64,000 nucleotides of DNA, from positions 1,187,501-1,251,500 of the forward strand of contig NZ_BLIN01000005.1 in assembly GCF_009811555.1 (NCBI RefSeq), given 5' to 3'. How positions within the stretch are numbered: position 1 is the first letter of the stretch; the number at the start of each line of letters is the position of its first letter. A program made the translations under genes and the position numbers. Origin of the DNA: Streptomyces caniferus (GTDB lineage: Bacteria; Actinomycetota; Actinomycetes; Streptomycetales; Streptomycetaceae). A model generated the notes under the pieces. The model saw nothing but the letters and a program-made list of their open reading frames with translations. It did not search any database and was not told where the DNA came from. This document shows, piece by piece, positions 25,675-35,100 of the stretch.

Positions 25675-28568
25675 GGACCGTCCCCTCCCGATGTGGTTCC
25701 TGGTGGTGCTGTGGTGCCCGTGTCATTGCCGTTGTGGGTGACCGTGTCACGGGCGCCCGGGTCTGTGGTGTCCGGGTCAGAAGTGTCCGGGCCCTTGGTG
25801 GTGCCCGGGACCGTGCTGCCGGCCGCCGCCGTGTCGGCGGCTGCCGGGTCCTCGCCCGGTGGTGTTCCGGTCTCGTGCGGGTCCTCGCCGTTGTCGCGGC
25901 GGCCGCGCTGCCAGCCGCGCTGGAGCGACGCCATCCGGGCGCGGACCGCCTCCGCGTCGCGGTCGTCGGCGTCCGGTGCGCTCCGCTGTGCCGTCTCGGC
26001 CTGCCCGGCGGGGTCGGTCTTGAGCTGGGGCGCGAGGCTCGCCTGCCGTACCCGGCGGGGCAGGCCCTTGGCCGTGGTGGGCGCGGGCGTCTCCCGGTCC
26101 TCGGGGGGCCGCGCGCCGTCCGCGGCCGGGCCCTGGGGCGCGGCGGACGACGGCCGGGACGCGGGGCGTTCGGCGGCGGACTCCTCGGAGCCGGTGCGAC
26201 CGTGGCCGGACCGTTCGGCGGCCCGCTTCCCCTGCGGGTCGCGGTCGTCGACCGTCCTGCCGTGGTCGGAGACCAGCACCGGCGGGCGGTGGCGGCGCGG
26301 CAGCGGGGTCAGCCCGCCGGGTGCCTGGTCCCGGGTCTGCTGGTGCTGCTCGCCGTCGGGGACGGGCGGGACCGGTGCGATGCCGCGCGGTGCGGCGGCC
26401 GGGCCGTCGGGGGCGGCGGGTGCCTGCCGGTCGCGGCCGCGGTCCCGCTTGCGGAAGATGCTGTCCTCGTGGTCGGCCGCGCCCAGCTCGTCCGGGCCGA
26501 GCGGCGCCTCGAGTTCGACCGGTCCGTCGATGACGGCCGGGACGCGCCGCTCCCGCTGGGACGGCCCCTGGGAGAGCGCGGCCAGCTTGCCCGCCGCGTG
26601 CTCCAGTTCATTGCCGACGGGGCCGCCGGGCAGCCCGTCCCGCCCCGGGGCGTCGTCCTCCCGGCCACCGGCGGCACTCTCGGTGAGGAGCGTCCCCGGG
26701 ATGAAGACCACGGCGGTGGTGCCGCCGTACGGCGAGGGCTGCAGGGAGACCCGGACGTCCTGCCGCTGGGCGAGCCGGCTGACCACGAACAGACCGAGCC
26801 GGTCGGTGTCGGACAGCTCGAACTCGGGGGTCTCGGCCAGCCGGAGGTTGGCCTCCAGCAGCAGGTCGGGGGCCATGCCCAGCCCGCGGTCGTGGATCTC
26901 CAGGGTGTAGCCGTTGGCGACCCGCTCGCCCAGGACCTGGACGGCGGTGTGCGGCGGCGAGAAGACGGTGGCGTTCTCCAGGAGTTCGGCTATCAGGTGC
27001 GTGAGGTCCGAGACCGCGGGGCCGTCCACCGCGAGCCGCGGCAGCCGGCGCACCTCGATCCGCTCGTAGTCCTCCACCTCGGCGACCGCCGCGCGCACCA
27101 CGTCCATCAGCTGGATGGGTTTGCGCCACTGCCGGGAGGGGGCCGCGCCGGAGAGGATGACCAGGCCCTCCGCGTGCCGGCGCATGCGGGTGGTCAGATG
27201 GTCGATCCGGAAGAGGTCGGCGAGTTCGTCGGTGTCCTCGGTGCGCCGTTCCATGGCGTCCAGCAGGGTCAGCTGGCGGTGCAGCAGGACCTGGCTGCGG
27301 CGCGCGAGGTTGACGAACACCTCGGAGACGCCCCGGCGCATTTCGGCCTGTTTGACGGCGGCCTCGATCGCGGCCCGCTGGAGGGTGTGGAGCGCCTGCC
27401 CGACCTGGCCGGTTTCGTCCGGGCCGAATTCGAGCCGGGGGGCCTCGGTCTCCACGTCGACCTGTTCGCCGGCCCCCAGCCGGCGCATGACGCTCGGCAG
27501 CCGCACCCCGGCGACCTCGTGGGCGGCCTTGCGCAGCCGGATCAGGTCCCGGACGTGCCGGCGGCCGATGCGGAACGAGACGATGACCGAGACCATCAGC
27601 GCGACGAAGCCGAGGATGCCGGCGACGGCGGCCTTGAGCAGGACGTGCAGGGCGACCGGGGCGACGCGCTCCTGGTAGCGGTCCCCGGCGTCCTTGCCCA
27701 TCCGCTGGAGGTCGCCGAGCACCTTGTGCGCCGCGCTGTTCCAGCGCTCGGCGTTGACCGCATGCGGTCCGCCCCGGGCGCCGGCGGCGATCACCCGGTC
27801 CTCGTACGAGGTCAGCTCGCGGGCCTTCGCGGAGCGCCAGTAGTCGTCGTAGAGTCCGCGGTCCTTGGCGGGCAGGGCGGGCAGGCTGGTGCTGTAGAGG
27901 ACCCGGCGTTCGGCGACCCGGTCGGACAGTGCGCGCAGATCGCGCCTGCTCATGCTGCCGGACAGCAGCACCGCGGACATCAGGGCGTCCTCGCGGGAGA
28001 CCGCCTCCCGGGCCCGGGTGATGTTGATCAGCGCGCGGGCCTGCTTGTCCATCTCCACGTTCTCCAGGGCGTGGAGGGCGGCGAGGAAGTCGTAGCCGGG
28101 GTCGACGAGGGAGTTGTAGCTCTCCATGGCCTCGTCGCGGGAGACGGTGTTGTGCTCGACCTGGGACCGCAGCGAGCCGAGTGTGCCCAGGCTCTTGAGG
28201 ATGCCGTTCATCCGGTCGCCGGTGCCGTTGCTGAGGTCCTCGCGCAGGTCGCGCAGGTCGATGTCGGCACGCAGCTGGGTGACGGCGTCGTCGGTGGCCC
28301 GGGTGCGCCGGTGGAGCTCGTCGAGGGCGTTGGCACCGCGCCGGTCGGCGAGGTACAGCAGGCTCTGCCGACGCTCCTGCTGGAGCGTCTGGATGACGTC
28401 CTCGACCGGATAGCCGAGGTTCTTCACGACGTTGCCGACGTCCAGCAGCTGGTTCGCCTCACGACCGGTGAGATAGGTCGTGAACGCCCACATGGACGTC
28501 AGGGACACCAGCGGTACGAGCAGCAACGCCACGATCTTCCGGCGGACCGACTTCCCGCGAAAGCGCAT
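25671..28568 (-). CDS. Nitrate/nitrite-type sensor, histidine kinase-like (CvnA-like)
   Basis: The 965-residue membrane sensor heads the conservon. TM1 is at about residues 11-32, followed by a large extracytoplasmic NIT domain (40-300), TM2 at about 306-335, a HAMP-like linker, a helical region with FRIDHLTTRMRRH, and an HATPase_c domain with the N box AELLENA near residue 525 and DRGLGM. The last 290 residues are a Pro/Arg-rich disordered tail, normal for CvnA. GGGGAGG stands before the ATG at 28568. It would sense an external signal and pass it to the coupled roadblock, DUF742 and GTPase proteins. Confidence 0.94.
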   Translation of the reverse strand: MRFRGKSVRRKIVALLLVPLVSLTSMWAFTTYLTGREANQLLDVGNVVKNLGYPVEDVIQTLQQERRQSLLYLADRRGANALDELHRRTRATDDAVTQLRADIDLRDLREDLSNGTGDRMNGILKSLGTLGSLRSQVEHNTVSRDEAMESYNSLVDPGYDFLAALHALENVEMDKQARALINITRAREAVSREDALMSAVLLSGSMSRRDLRALSDRVAERRVLYSTSLPALPAKDRGLYDDYWRSAKARELTSYEDRVIAAGARGGPHAVNAERWNSAAHKVLGDLQRMGKDAGDRYQERVAPVALHVLLKAAVAGILGFVALMVSVIVSFRIGRRHVRDLIRLRKAAHEVAGVRLPSVMRRLGAGEQVDVETEAPRLEFGPDETGQVGQALHTLQRAAIEAAVKQAEMRRGVSEVFVNLARRSQVLLHRQLTLLDAMERRTEDTDELADLFRIDHLTTRMRRHAEGLVILSGAAPSRQWRKPIQLMDVVRAAVAEVEDYERIEVRRLPRLAVDGPAVSDLTHLIAELLENATVFSPPHTAVQVLGERVANGYTLEIHDRGLGMAPDLLLEANLRLAETPEFELSDTDRLGLFVVSRLAQRQDVRVSLQPSPYGGTTAVVFIPGTLLTESAAGGREDDAPGRDGLPGGPVGNELEHAAGKLAALSQGPSQRERRVPAVIDGPVELEAPLGPDELGAADHEDSIFRKRDRGRDRQAPAAPDGPAAAPRGIAPVPPVPDGEQHQQTRDQAPGGLTPLPRRHRPPVLVSDHGRTVDDRDPQGKRAAERSGHGRTGSEESAAERPASRPSSAAPQGPAADGARPPEDRETPAPTTAKGLPRRVRQASLAPQLKTDPAGQAETAQRSAPDADDRDAEAVRARMASLQRGWQRGRRDNGEDPHETGTPPGEDPAAADTAAAGSTVPGTTKGPDTSDPDTTDPGARDTVTHNGNDTGTTAPPGTTSGGDGP

Positions 28569-28941
28569 GGCCTCCCCTACGTCAACCCCGGCGCACGGGG
28601 GTGGTGTTCCGTCAACAAACGGCGCGAGCCTACTACTGTCGGGTGACCAAGCCGAAGACCTCTCCTGACGTCGGGGAAGCGGCCGGGGCGGGATCGTCCT
28701 GAGTTGTCCACCGATTCCCGGACAACCTGCCCGCACCGATGCCCCGGACCGCGTGCGCGCGGCCCGGCAAGATGCCGGACGGTTGGCCGGTTTTGCTCTA
28801 CCCCGGGTAACTCTGCGCGGCTCCGGTACCCGACCATGGAGGAGGGACAGGGTGCGACGCCAGGGGCATGTACCCGGCGAAATCCGGGCAGCCACCGAGG
28901 AGTCGGACACGCGGGGAGAGTGCGGGGAGTGTGACGCGTTC
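28569..28941. other. Divergent region before the conservon, no gene seen
   Basis: This 373-bp region carries the promoter of the sensor gene on the minus strand and that of the small membrane protein on the plus strand. A GTG at 28852 with GGAGGG upstream could start the plus gene 30 codons earlier, but those codons have low third-position GC. Confidence 0.4.
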
Positions 28942-29325
28942 ATGGACACCGGCAGACAGCCGTTGTGGCAGGAGGAGCCGGCGGTCCGGCGCCGGATGGC
29001 GGATCCGGTGCGCACCGCCGCAGTGCGTGCCGTCATCATCGTGGCACTCACCCTGATCCAGGCGATGGTGGCGTTCCTGTGCACCCTGGCGGGCTCCTGG
29101 TTCGCGTTCCCCATGGTGCTCAGCACGGTCGCCAGCACCGTGGTCGCCACCTGGGCGGTACTGGACGTCTGGGTGACCCGTCAGGTGTGGGTGCAGCGCA
29201 ACGGGGTGCAGTCGCAGCCGAGCAGTACGGCCCGGGAGCTGCGCCGCGAGCGGCGCAGGGCGCGCCGGCAGCAGCGCAGGGAAGCGCGGAAGGGCCCGTC
29301 GAGGATCGACCGGGCGGCCGCCTGA
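28942..29325 (+). CDS. Small membrane protein with basic C terminus
   Basis: The 127-residue protein has two predicted transmembrane helices, AVIIVALTLIQAMVAFLCTLAGS... and the stretch around FPMVLSTVASTVVATWAVLDV, and a strongly basic cytoplasmic tail (RELRRERRRARRQQRREARK). No catalytic motif is seen; I do not recognise a function. It is divergent from the conservon sensor gene and may be co-controlled with it. The ATG at 28942 was preferred by codon use; the GTG at 28852 has a better ribosome site and would give 157 residues. Confidence 0.72.
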   Translation: MDTGRQPLWQEEPAVRRRMADPVRTAAVRAVIIVALTLIQAMVAFLCTLAGSWFAFPMVLSTVASTVVATWAVLDVWVTRQVWVQRNGVQSQPSSTARELRRERRRARRQQRREARKGPSRIDRAAA

Positions 29326-29481
29326 ACACGACCGCGCGGGACGGGCGGTTCCCGGAGTTCTTCCGGCCGTCTTGGCTCCCCGGACCGTCCGGCCCGTGGG
29401 CCGGGGAACCGCGCTCGGCTGCGGACGGTCACGGCACGTTCGCCGCGACCGGGTACGCGAGCCGGGTACGTGACCGGGTAT

Positions 29482-29811
29482 TTACGCCACGGCCTCTTCC
29501 CTCACGGCGGGCCGGACATGGATCATGCCGTCCAGGATGCTGACCTCGTGCGTACGCACCGGCCTGCGGGCGGGCAGGCAGGTCGGGGCCCCGGTACGCA
29601 GGTCGAACAGGGCCGCGTGCAGCGGGCATTCCACGAAGCAGCCCTCGACCCAGCCGTCCGAGAGCGAGGCGTCCTGATGGCTGCAGGTGTCGTCGACGGC
29701 GTAGTAGCCGCCCTCGGCGTGGAAGACCGCGATGGCCGGCGTGACGTCGTCGATCTCGATCCGTACGGACTCACCCTCGGGCAGGTCCTCGATGCGGCAG
29801 ACGGGAATCAT
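29482..29811 (-). CDS. Rieske [2Fe-2S] ferredoxin
   Basis: This 109-residue protein is a stand-alone Rieske ferredoxin of the dioxygenase electron-carrier type. The cluster ligands are Cys43 and His45 (TCSHQDASL) and Cys62 and His65 (ECPLHAALFD). It would shuttle electrons from a reductase to an oxygenase; neither partner is in the window. The ATG at 29811 is preceded by GAGAGGGGGG. It is divergent from the IclR regulator gene, with a large palindrome between them, so it is probably a target of that regulator. Confidence 0.93.
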   Translation of the reverse strand: MIPVCRIEDLPEGESVRIEIDDVTPAIAVFHAEGGYYAVDDTCSHQDASLSDGWVEGCFVECPLHAALFDLRTGAPTCLPARRPVRTHEVSILDGMIHVRPAVREEAVA

Positions 29812-29843
29812 CTGGCCCCCCTCTCGCTGATCGGTATCATGTG

Positions 29844-29882
29844 TTCTGAATAACGCATCGCAGAGCGCGATGCGCAACAGAA
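29844..29882. promoter_or_regulatory. Large palindrome, candidate IclR operator
   Basis: Arms TTCTG and CGCATCGC on the left mirror GCGATGCG and CAGAA on the right, around a short AGAGC centre. It lies between the divergent Rieske and IclR genes and would allow control of both. Confidence 0.6.
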
Positions 29883-29972
29883 TCCAAGCCGGGAAGCGGG
29901 CCGTCAAGAGCTTCCCTGCAGATGCCCTCAGACGTGCCCCGCGGGGGCCACCGGGTGGTGACACGAAGACCC

Positions 29973-30779
29973 ATGTCGAACACTTCCGATACGGCAGACG
30001 ACCGGTCCGAGGAACGGCGCGGCGGGGCGGGATCCGTCCAGTCCGTGGACCGCGCGGTGAGCGTCCTGGAGATCCTGGCCAAGCTGGGCGAGGCCGGGGT
30101 GACCGAGATCTCCGAGGAGTTGGGCGTCCACAAGTCGACCGCGTTCCGGATCCTCGGGGTGCTGGAGAACCGCGGGCTGGTGGAGCAGGAGCGGGACCGC
30201 GGGAAGTACTACCTGGGCGCCGGAGTGCTGCGGCTGGCCGGCGCCGCCGCGATCCGGCTGGACATCTCGCAGGAGGGGCAGCCGGTGTGCCGCGCGCTCG
30301 CCGAGGACACCGGGGAGACCGCCAACATCGCGGTCCTCGACGGCGATGCGGCGGTCAACATCATGCAGGCCAGGGGCTCCGCCGCGGTCACCGCGTACAA
30401 CTGGCTGGGCCGCCGCACCCCGCTGCACGCCACCGCCAGCGGCAAGGTGCTGCTGGCGCATCTGCCGACGGAGCGCCGGGAGACCCTGGTGACCCGCAAA
30501 CTGCCGCGGTTCACCGAGAACACCCTGACCACGGCGGCCGGTCTGCGCGAGCAGCTCACCGCCGCGCTCGCCGACGGATTCGCCTGCACCAGCGAGGAGT
30601 TGGAGATCGGGCTGAATGCGGTGGCGGCACCGGTCTGGGCGCACGACGGCGCGGTGATCGGCGCGATCGGCGTCTCGGGGCCGGCGTACCGGATGGAGCG
30701 TCAGCTGCTGCCGGAGCTCGCGGAGCGGTCCGCGAAGGCGGCCGCGGAGCTCTCCCGCCTGATGGGGTACGCGGGTTGA
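29973..30779 (+). CDS. IclR-family transcriptional regulator
   Basis: The 268-residue protein has an N-terminal winged helix (about residues 24-80: SVQSVDRAVSVLEILAKLG, ELGVHKSTAFRILGVLENRGLV) and a C-terminal effector domain with TPLHATASGKVLLAHL and the IclR signature near GLNAVAAPVWAHDGAVIGAIGVSGP. The effector is unknown. The ATG at 29973 has only a weak GAAG site; upstream starts at 29922 and 29958 are possible. It sits between a Rieske ferredoxin gene and a mycothiol-dependent dehydrogenase gene, each preceded by a palindrome, so these three genes probably form one regulon for a small aromatic or C1 compound. Confidence 0.92.
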   Translation: MSNTSDTADDRSEERRGGAGSVQSVDRAVSVLEILAKLGEAGVTEISEELGVHKSTAFRILGVLENRGLVEQERDRGKYYLGAGVLRLAGAAAIRLDISQEGQPVCRALAEDTGETANIAVLDGDAAVNIMQARGSAAVTAYNWLGRRTPLHATASGKVLLAHLPTERRETLVTRKLPRFTENTLTTAAGLREQLTAALADGFACTSEELEIGLNAVAAPVWAHDGAVIGAIGVSGPAYRMERQLLPELAERSAKAAAELSRLMGYAG

Positions 30780-30835
30780 GACGGCTAGCGAAAAATCCCC
30801 CTTGACGGATCCCTGACCCGACTTCCAGCATGTCT

Positions 30836-30863
30836 CCTATAGCGCAACCCGGCGCACTATAGG
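30836..30863. promoter_or_regulatory. Palindrome before the dehydrogenase gene
   Basis: CCTATAGCGC on the left mirrors GCGCACTATAGG on the right with one inserted base. It lies about 170 bp before the dehydrogenase gene and shares the GCGCA element with the 29844-29882 palindrome, suggesting a second IclR site. Confidence 0.5.
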
Positions 30864-31031
30864 CAACACCGTGACAGAGGTGGACCGTCCTCCGCCGCTG
30901 TCCCTTCCCCGGGTTTCCTGGTCTCCAGGTTCCCAGCACCGCGCACCACTCCACCCCCCACGGGCATCCGTGCCACCTCACGCGTGCTACCCGCCCCTGC
31001 CGCCCCGCAGGCGCTGTTTTAGGAGTGAGAC

Positions 31032-32117
31032 ATGCCGCACGAAGCCCGCGCCGTCGTCGCCCTCAAGAAGGGCGCCCCCGTCGAGGTGCTGCCGATCCTC
31101 GTACCCGATCCCGGTCCGGGCGAAGTGCTCGTGACCGTGCAGGCCTGCGGGGTGTGCCACACCGATCTGCACTACCGCGACGGCGCGATCGGCGACGACT
31201 TCCCCTACCTGCTCGGCCATGAGGCGGCCGGGGTCGTCGAGGAGGTCGGCCCCGGGGTCACGGACCTGGCGCCCGGTGACTATGTGGTGCTGGCCTGGCG
31301 CGCGCCCTGCGGGCAGTGCCGGTCCTGCCGTCGCGCCCGCCCCTGGTACTGCTTCGACTCCCGCAACGCCGCCCGGCCGATGACGATGCTGGACGGTACG
31401 GAGCTGACCGCGGCGCTGGGCATCGGCGCCTTCGCCGAGAAGACCCTGGTCGCCGCCGGGCAGGCGGTCAAGGTCGATCCCTCGGCGCGCCCGGAGGCCG
31501 CGGGCCTGATCGGCTGCGGGGTGATGGCGGGGTACGGCGCGGCCGTGCACACCGGCGGGGTGGGCAGCGGGGACACCGTCGCCGTCATCGGCTGCGGCGG
31601 CGTCGGCAACGCCGCGATCGCGGGCGCCTCCCGGGCGGGCGCACGACGCGTGATCGCCGTCGACCTCGACGACGGCAAGCTGGACGCCGCCGAGCGGTTC
31701 GGCGCCACCGACACGGTCAACTCCCGCGGTACGGACCCGGTCGAGGCGGTCCGCGCGCTCACCGGCGGGCACGGCGCCGATGTGGTGATCGACGCGGTGG
31801 GCCGCCCGGAGACCTACCAGCAGGCCTTCTACATGCGTGATCTGGCCGGCACGCTGGTCCAGGTCGGCGTGCCCGACCCGGACATGCGGATCGAACTGCC
31901 GCTGATCGACCTCTTCTCGCGCGGCGGGGCCCTCAAGTCGTCCTGGTACGGCGACTGCCTGCCCAGCCGCGACTTCCCCGTGCTGATCGACCTGTTTCTG
32001 AGCGGCAAACTCGATCTGGAGCGGTTCATCAGCGAGACGATCACACTCGACGACATCGAACCGGCTTTCGCGAAGATGCAGCGCGGGGAGGTCCTGCGGT
32101 CGGTGGTGGTGGTCTGA
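31032..32117 (+). CDS. Zinc alcohol dehydrogenase, S-(hydroxymethyl)mycothiol dehydrogenase type
   Basis: The 361-residue medium-chain dehydrogenase binds catalytic zinc through Cys42 (ACGVCHTD) and the GHE motif at 62-64. It has the structural zinc loop [15 protein letters not shown] and the NAD site [11 protein letters not shown]. The overall form, including [24 protein letters not shown] and the C-terminal [15 protein letters not shown] segment, matches the mycothiol-dependent formaldehyde dehydrogenase/nitrosothiol reductase group, which oxidises the formaldehyde-mycothiol adduct. AGGAG lies 6 bases before the ATG at 31032. It follows the IclR gene with a palindrome between them. Confidence 0.9.
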   Translation: MPHEARAVVALKKGAPVEVLPILVPDPGPGEVLVTVQACGVCHTDLHYRDGAIGDDFPYLLGHEAAGVVEEVGPGVTDLAPGDYVVLAWRAPCGQCRSCRRARPWYCFDSRNAARPMTMLDGTELTAALGIGAFAEKTLVAAGQAVKVDPSARPEAAGLIGCGVMAGYGAAVHTGGVGSGDTVAVIGCGGVGNAAIAGASRAGARRVIAVDLDDGKLDAAERFGATDTVNSRGTDPVEAVRALTGGHGADVVIDAVGRPETYQQAFYMRDLAGTLVQVGVPDPDMRIELPLIDLFSRGGALKSSWYGDCLPSRDFPVLIDLFLSGKLDLERFISETITLDDIEPAFAKMQRGEVLRSVVVV

Positions 32118-32144
32118 CCGCCCGCAGGCCTCCCGCGCCGCCGG

Positions 32145-35100
32145 TCACCCGCCGGCCGGGTCCGCCGTCTCCTCTGCGGCCGTCTCCTCCGGGCGGCGGT
32201 ACATCCGCGTCGCGGTGATCTGCCCGTGCACCGCCTCGCCGGACGGGTCCGGCTGCGGCAGGCCCGGCCGCAGATGCTCCTCGACGCTGATGTACTTCAG
32301 CCCGGCCCGCAGGTCCGCGTCGTTGCGCAGCCGGATCACCAGCGGGAACTCCGCGAGCGCCGTGGTGTCGAAGAGGCCGGTGGTGTACAGCAGCTGGACG
32401 CCCAGAGCGTCGGCGACGGCGCGCTGGAGCTCCAGCAGATAGGTCGCGTTGGCACGGCCGATGGGGTTGTCCAGGAACAGCGTGCCGGCGTGCCGCTGCT
32501 TGTCGCGGCCCCGGTCGTTGCTGCGCAGCGCCGCCATCGTGCAGTACAGCGCGATGGCGGCGGTCAGCAGCTGGCCGCCGGAGAAGACATCGCCCATCTG
32601 CCCGACCGGCACCCGCTCGGCGCGCAGCACCGCGTCCGGCTTGAGGATCTCCACGGCCACCCCGCGCGGCTGCAGCGCCGCGGCGACCCCGCGCAGCAGC
32701 AGGGACATCCCGTCCCGCCGCAGGTCGCTGTTCTTCCTGACGGCCGCGCTCGTCGCCTCGTCGATCACCTCGCCGAGCCGCTCGGTGAGTGTGGCCTGGT
32801 CGGGGTCCTCGAAGCGGATGCGCAGGAACTCCTGCCCCGACCACTCCCCCAGCCCCTCGGGCAGCCGCGACAGCCGCTGGGCGGAGCGCAGCGTCGTCAG
32901 CGACGATTCGACCAGCCCGCGCAGCCGGTCGACGATGGAGTCGCGGTTGCGCTCCAGCTGTTCCAGCTCGTCGGTGAGCACCCGCAGCCGGGGCGCGAAG
33001 GCCTCCGCCCACTTCGCGGCATGGTCCGGCAGCGCCGAGGCGGGCAGTTCGCGGATCTGCTGCCGGGCGGGGGTACGGACCTGTTCGTAGCGGGTGGAGT
33101 TGGCATGCCGTACGAGGATGTCGCTCGCCTCGCGCACGGCGGACTCCGCGGTGGACAGGTCGGCGGCGCAGCCGCGCAGCGAGCGGCGGGACTCGGCGGC
33201 CGCCTGCCGGGCGTCCTCCACCCGGCCGGCGTACGGCTCGATCGGCCCGTCCGCCGCGTCCTCGGCGTCCTGGTGGTCGCGGAGCAGATCGCGCAGCAGG
33301 GCGGCGGTCTCGTCGAAGCCGCCCGCGGCGTCCTCGGCGGCGCGGTGGCCGTGCAGCAGCTCCTCGTGCCGGTCGCGGGCGGCCTGCAACGCCTCGGCGG
33401 CAGTGGCCAGTTCGCCCGAGGCGGTGCGCAGCAGCTCCTTGGCGCGGTCGGCGTCCTTGGGCACCAGCTCGTCCGGCAGCTCGGTGTGTGCCTCGCCGTC
33501 GGTGGGCGCGAGGCGCTCGGCCTCGCCGCGCAGCCGGCCGAGCTGTTCACTGGCGGCCGAGGCGCGGGTCTCCAGCATCTGCACCAACGATTCGGCGCGC
33601 GTCGCGGCGGCCTGCCGGGACGGGCCGTCGGCCGCGTCCGGGCTCTCCAGCAGCGCCTCGGCGCGGGTGCGGACCTTGTTGGTGAGGCGGTTCAGCTCGG
33701 CCAGGGCGGCGCTCTCGTCGCCCTCGGCGCGGGCCTGCTCGGCACGCAGGTCGGCACCGACGCCGACCTGCTCGTAGAGCTGGGAGGCGGCGCGGTAGGC
33801 CTCGCGCAGCGCCGGCAGCGAGGTGCTCGTGCCCTCCGGGGCCTCTCCCACCTCGTCCGGTACGCCGGCGATCTCGGCGCGCTCGGCGCGCAGTGCACGG
33901 GCGGTGCGCCGGGCGTCGTCGGCGGCGCGCTGGGTAGCCCTGCGGTCCTCGTCGGCGGCTCGCGCACGGTCCACGCACTCCTCGGCGCGGGCCTCGAACT
34001 CGGCCGCCTCATCGGCGAGTTCCCGCATCCGGGACTGCCAGGAGGCCCGCTCCCGCAGCCGGTGGGCGAGCCCAGCCAGCAGATCGGCGGCGCGGCGGGC
34101 GCGCTGAGCACTCTCCTGGCGCTCGTCCCGCACCCGGGTGGCCTCGGCCGCGACCTCCTCGGTCTCGGCGCGAGCGGCGCGGGCCTCGGCCAGCTCGGCG
34201 GCGGCCTCGTCGGCTGCCGTACGGGTCTCGTCCGCGGCGGCGGTCAGTTCGGCGAGCCGGCCGGCCGGGCAGCCCGCACGCCACGAGCCGAGGCGGGCGG
34301 CCAGCGCACGGTCCCCGGCGAGCCGGGCGGCCAGCGCCCGGATCTCCTCGTCGCGCTCTATGGCGCGCGCCCGCAGCGCCTGGCGCTCCTCGTCGGCGGC
34401 GGACTCGTCGTGCATCGCAGGGTTCGGCGGGACGAGGAAGACGCCGGACTCCCGCTCGTCGGGGGCGGGCGTGGGCGCGAGCAGCGCGGCGGCGGTACCG
34501 ACCGCGACGGCCGACCGCGGCAGCAGCGCGGCCTGGGCGAGCACCTCGCGGGCCCGCGCATGGGTCTCCGGGTCGGTGATGATCACGCCGTCGACGAGCT
34601 CGGGGCGGGCGGCGAGGACCCGGGTGTGGTCGGCCGGATCGACGGACTGGGCGAGGTAACGCCAGCCGGGCAGCGCGGGGACGCCGTGCTCACCGAGGTA
34701 CTCCACGGCGGCCAGCACATCGGGCCCCGGGGGCAGCAGTCCGCCGTCGCCCAGCGCGCCGAGGATCCGCGCGTCGTCGGCGGCGGCCGTGCGCAGGTCG
34801 AACAGCTGGCGCTCGGCGGCGGTGACGCCCTCCTCCAACAGCTCGTGCAGCTCGTCGGCGTTGCGGTCCAGCTCCTCGGCGGTCAGCGGACCGGCGCCGG
34901 GACGGCGGGCGGCGGGCCGGTCGGTGTCCGGCGTGGCCGTACGGGGGCCGGGCACACCGAGGGCCTTGGCCTCGGACTGCGGGAGACCCAGGAGGTCGGC
35001 GAGCCGCTGCTCGGCGCCGATCGACTCGGCGGCCCGGTGCTCGGCGTCGTGGGCGCGCTCGGCGGCCTGCGCGGCGTCCTCGGCGCGAGCCGCCGCCAGT

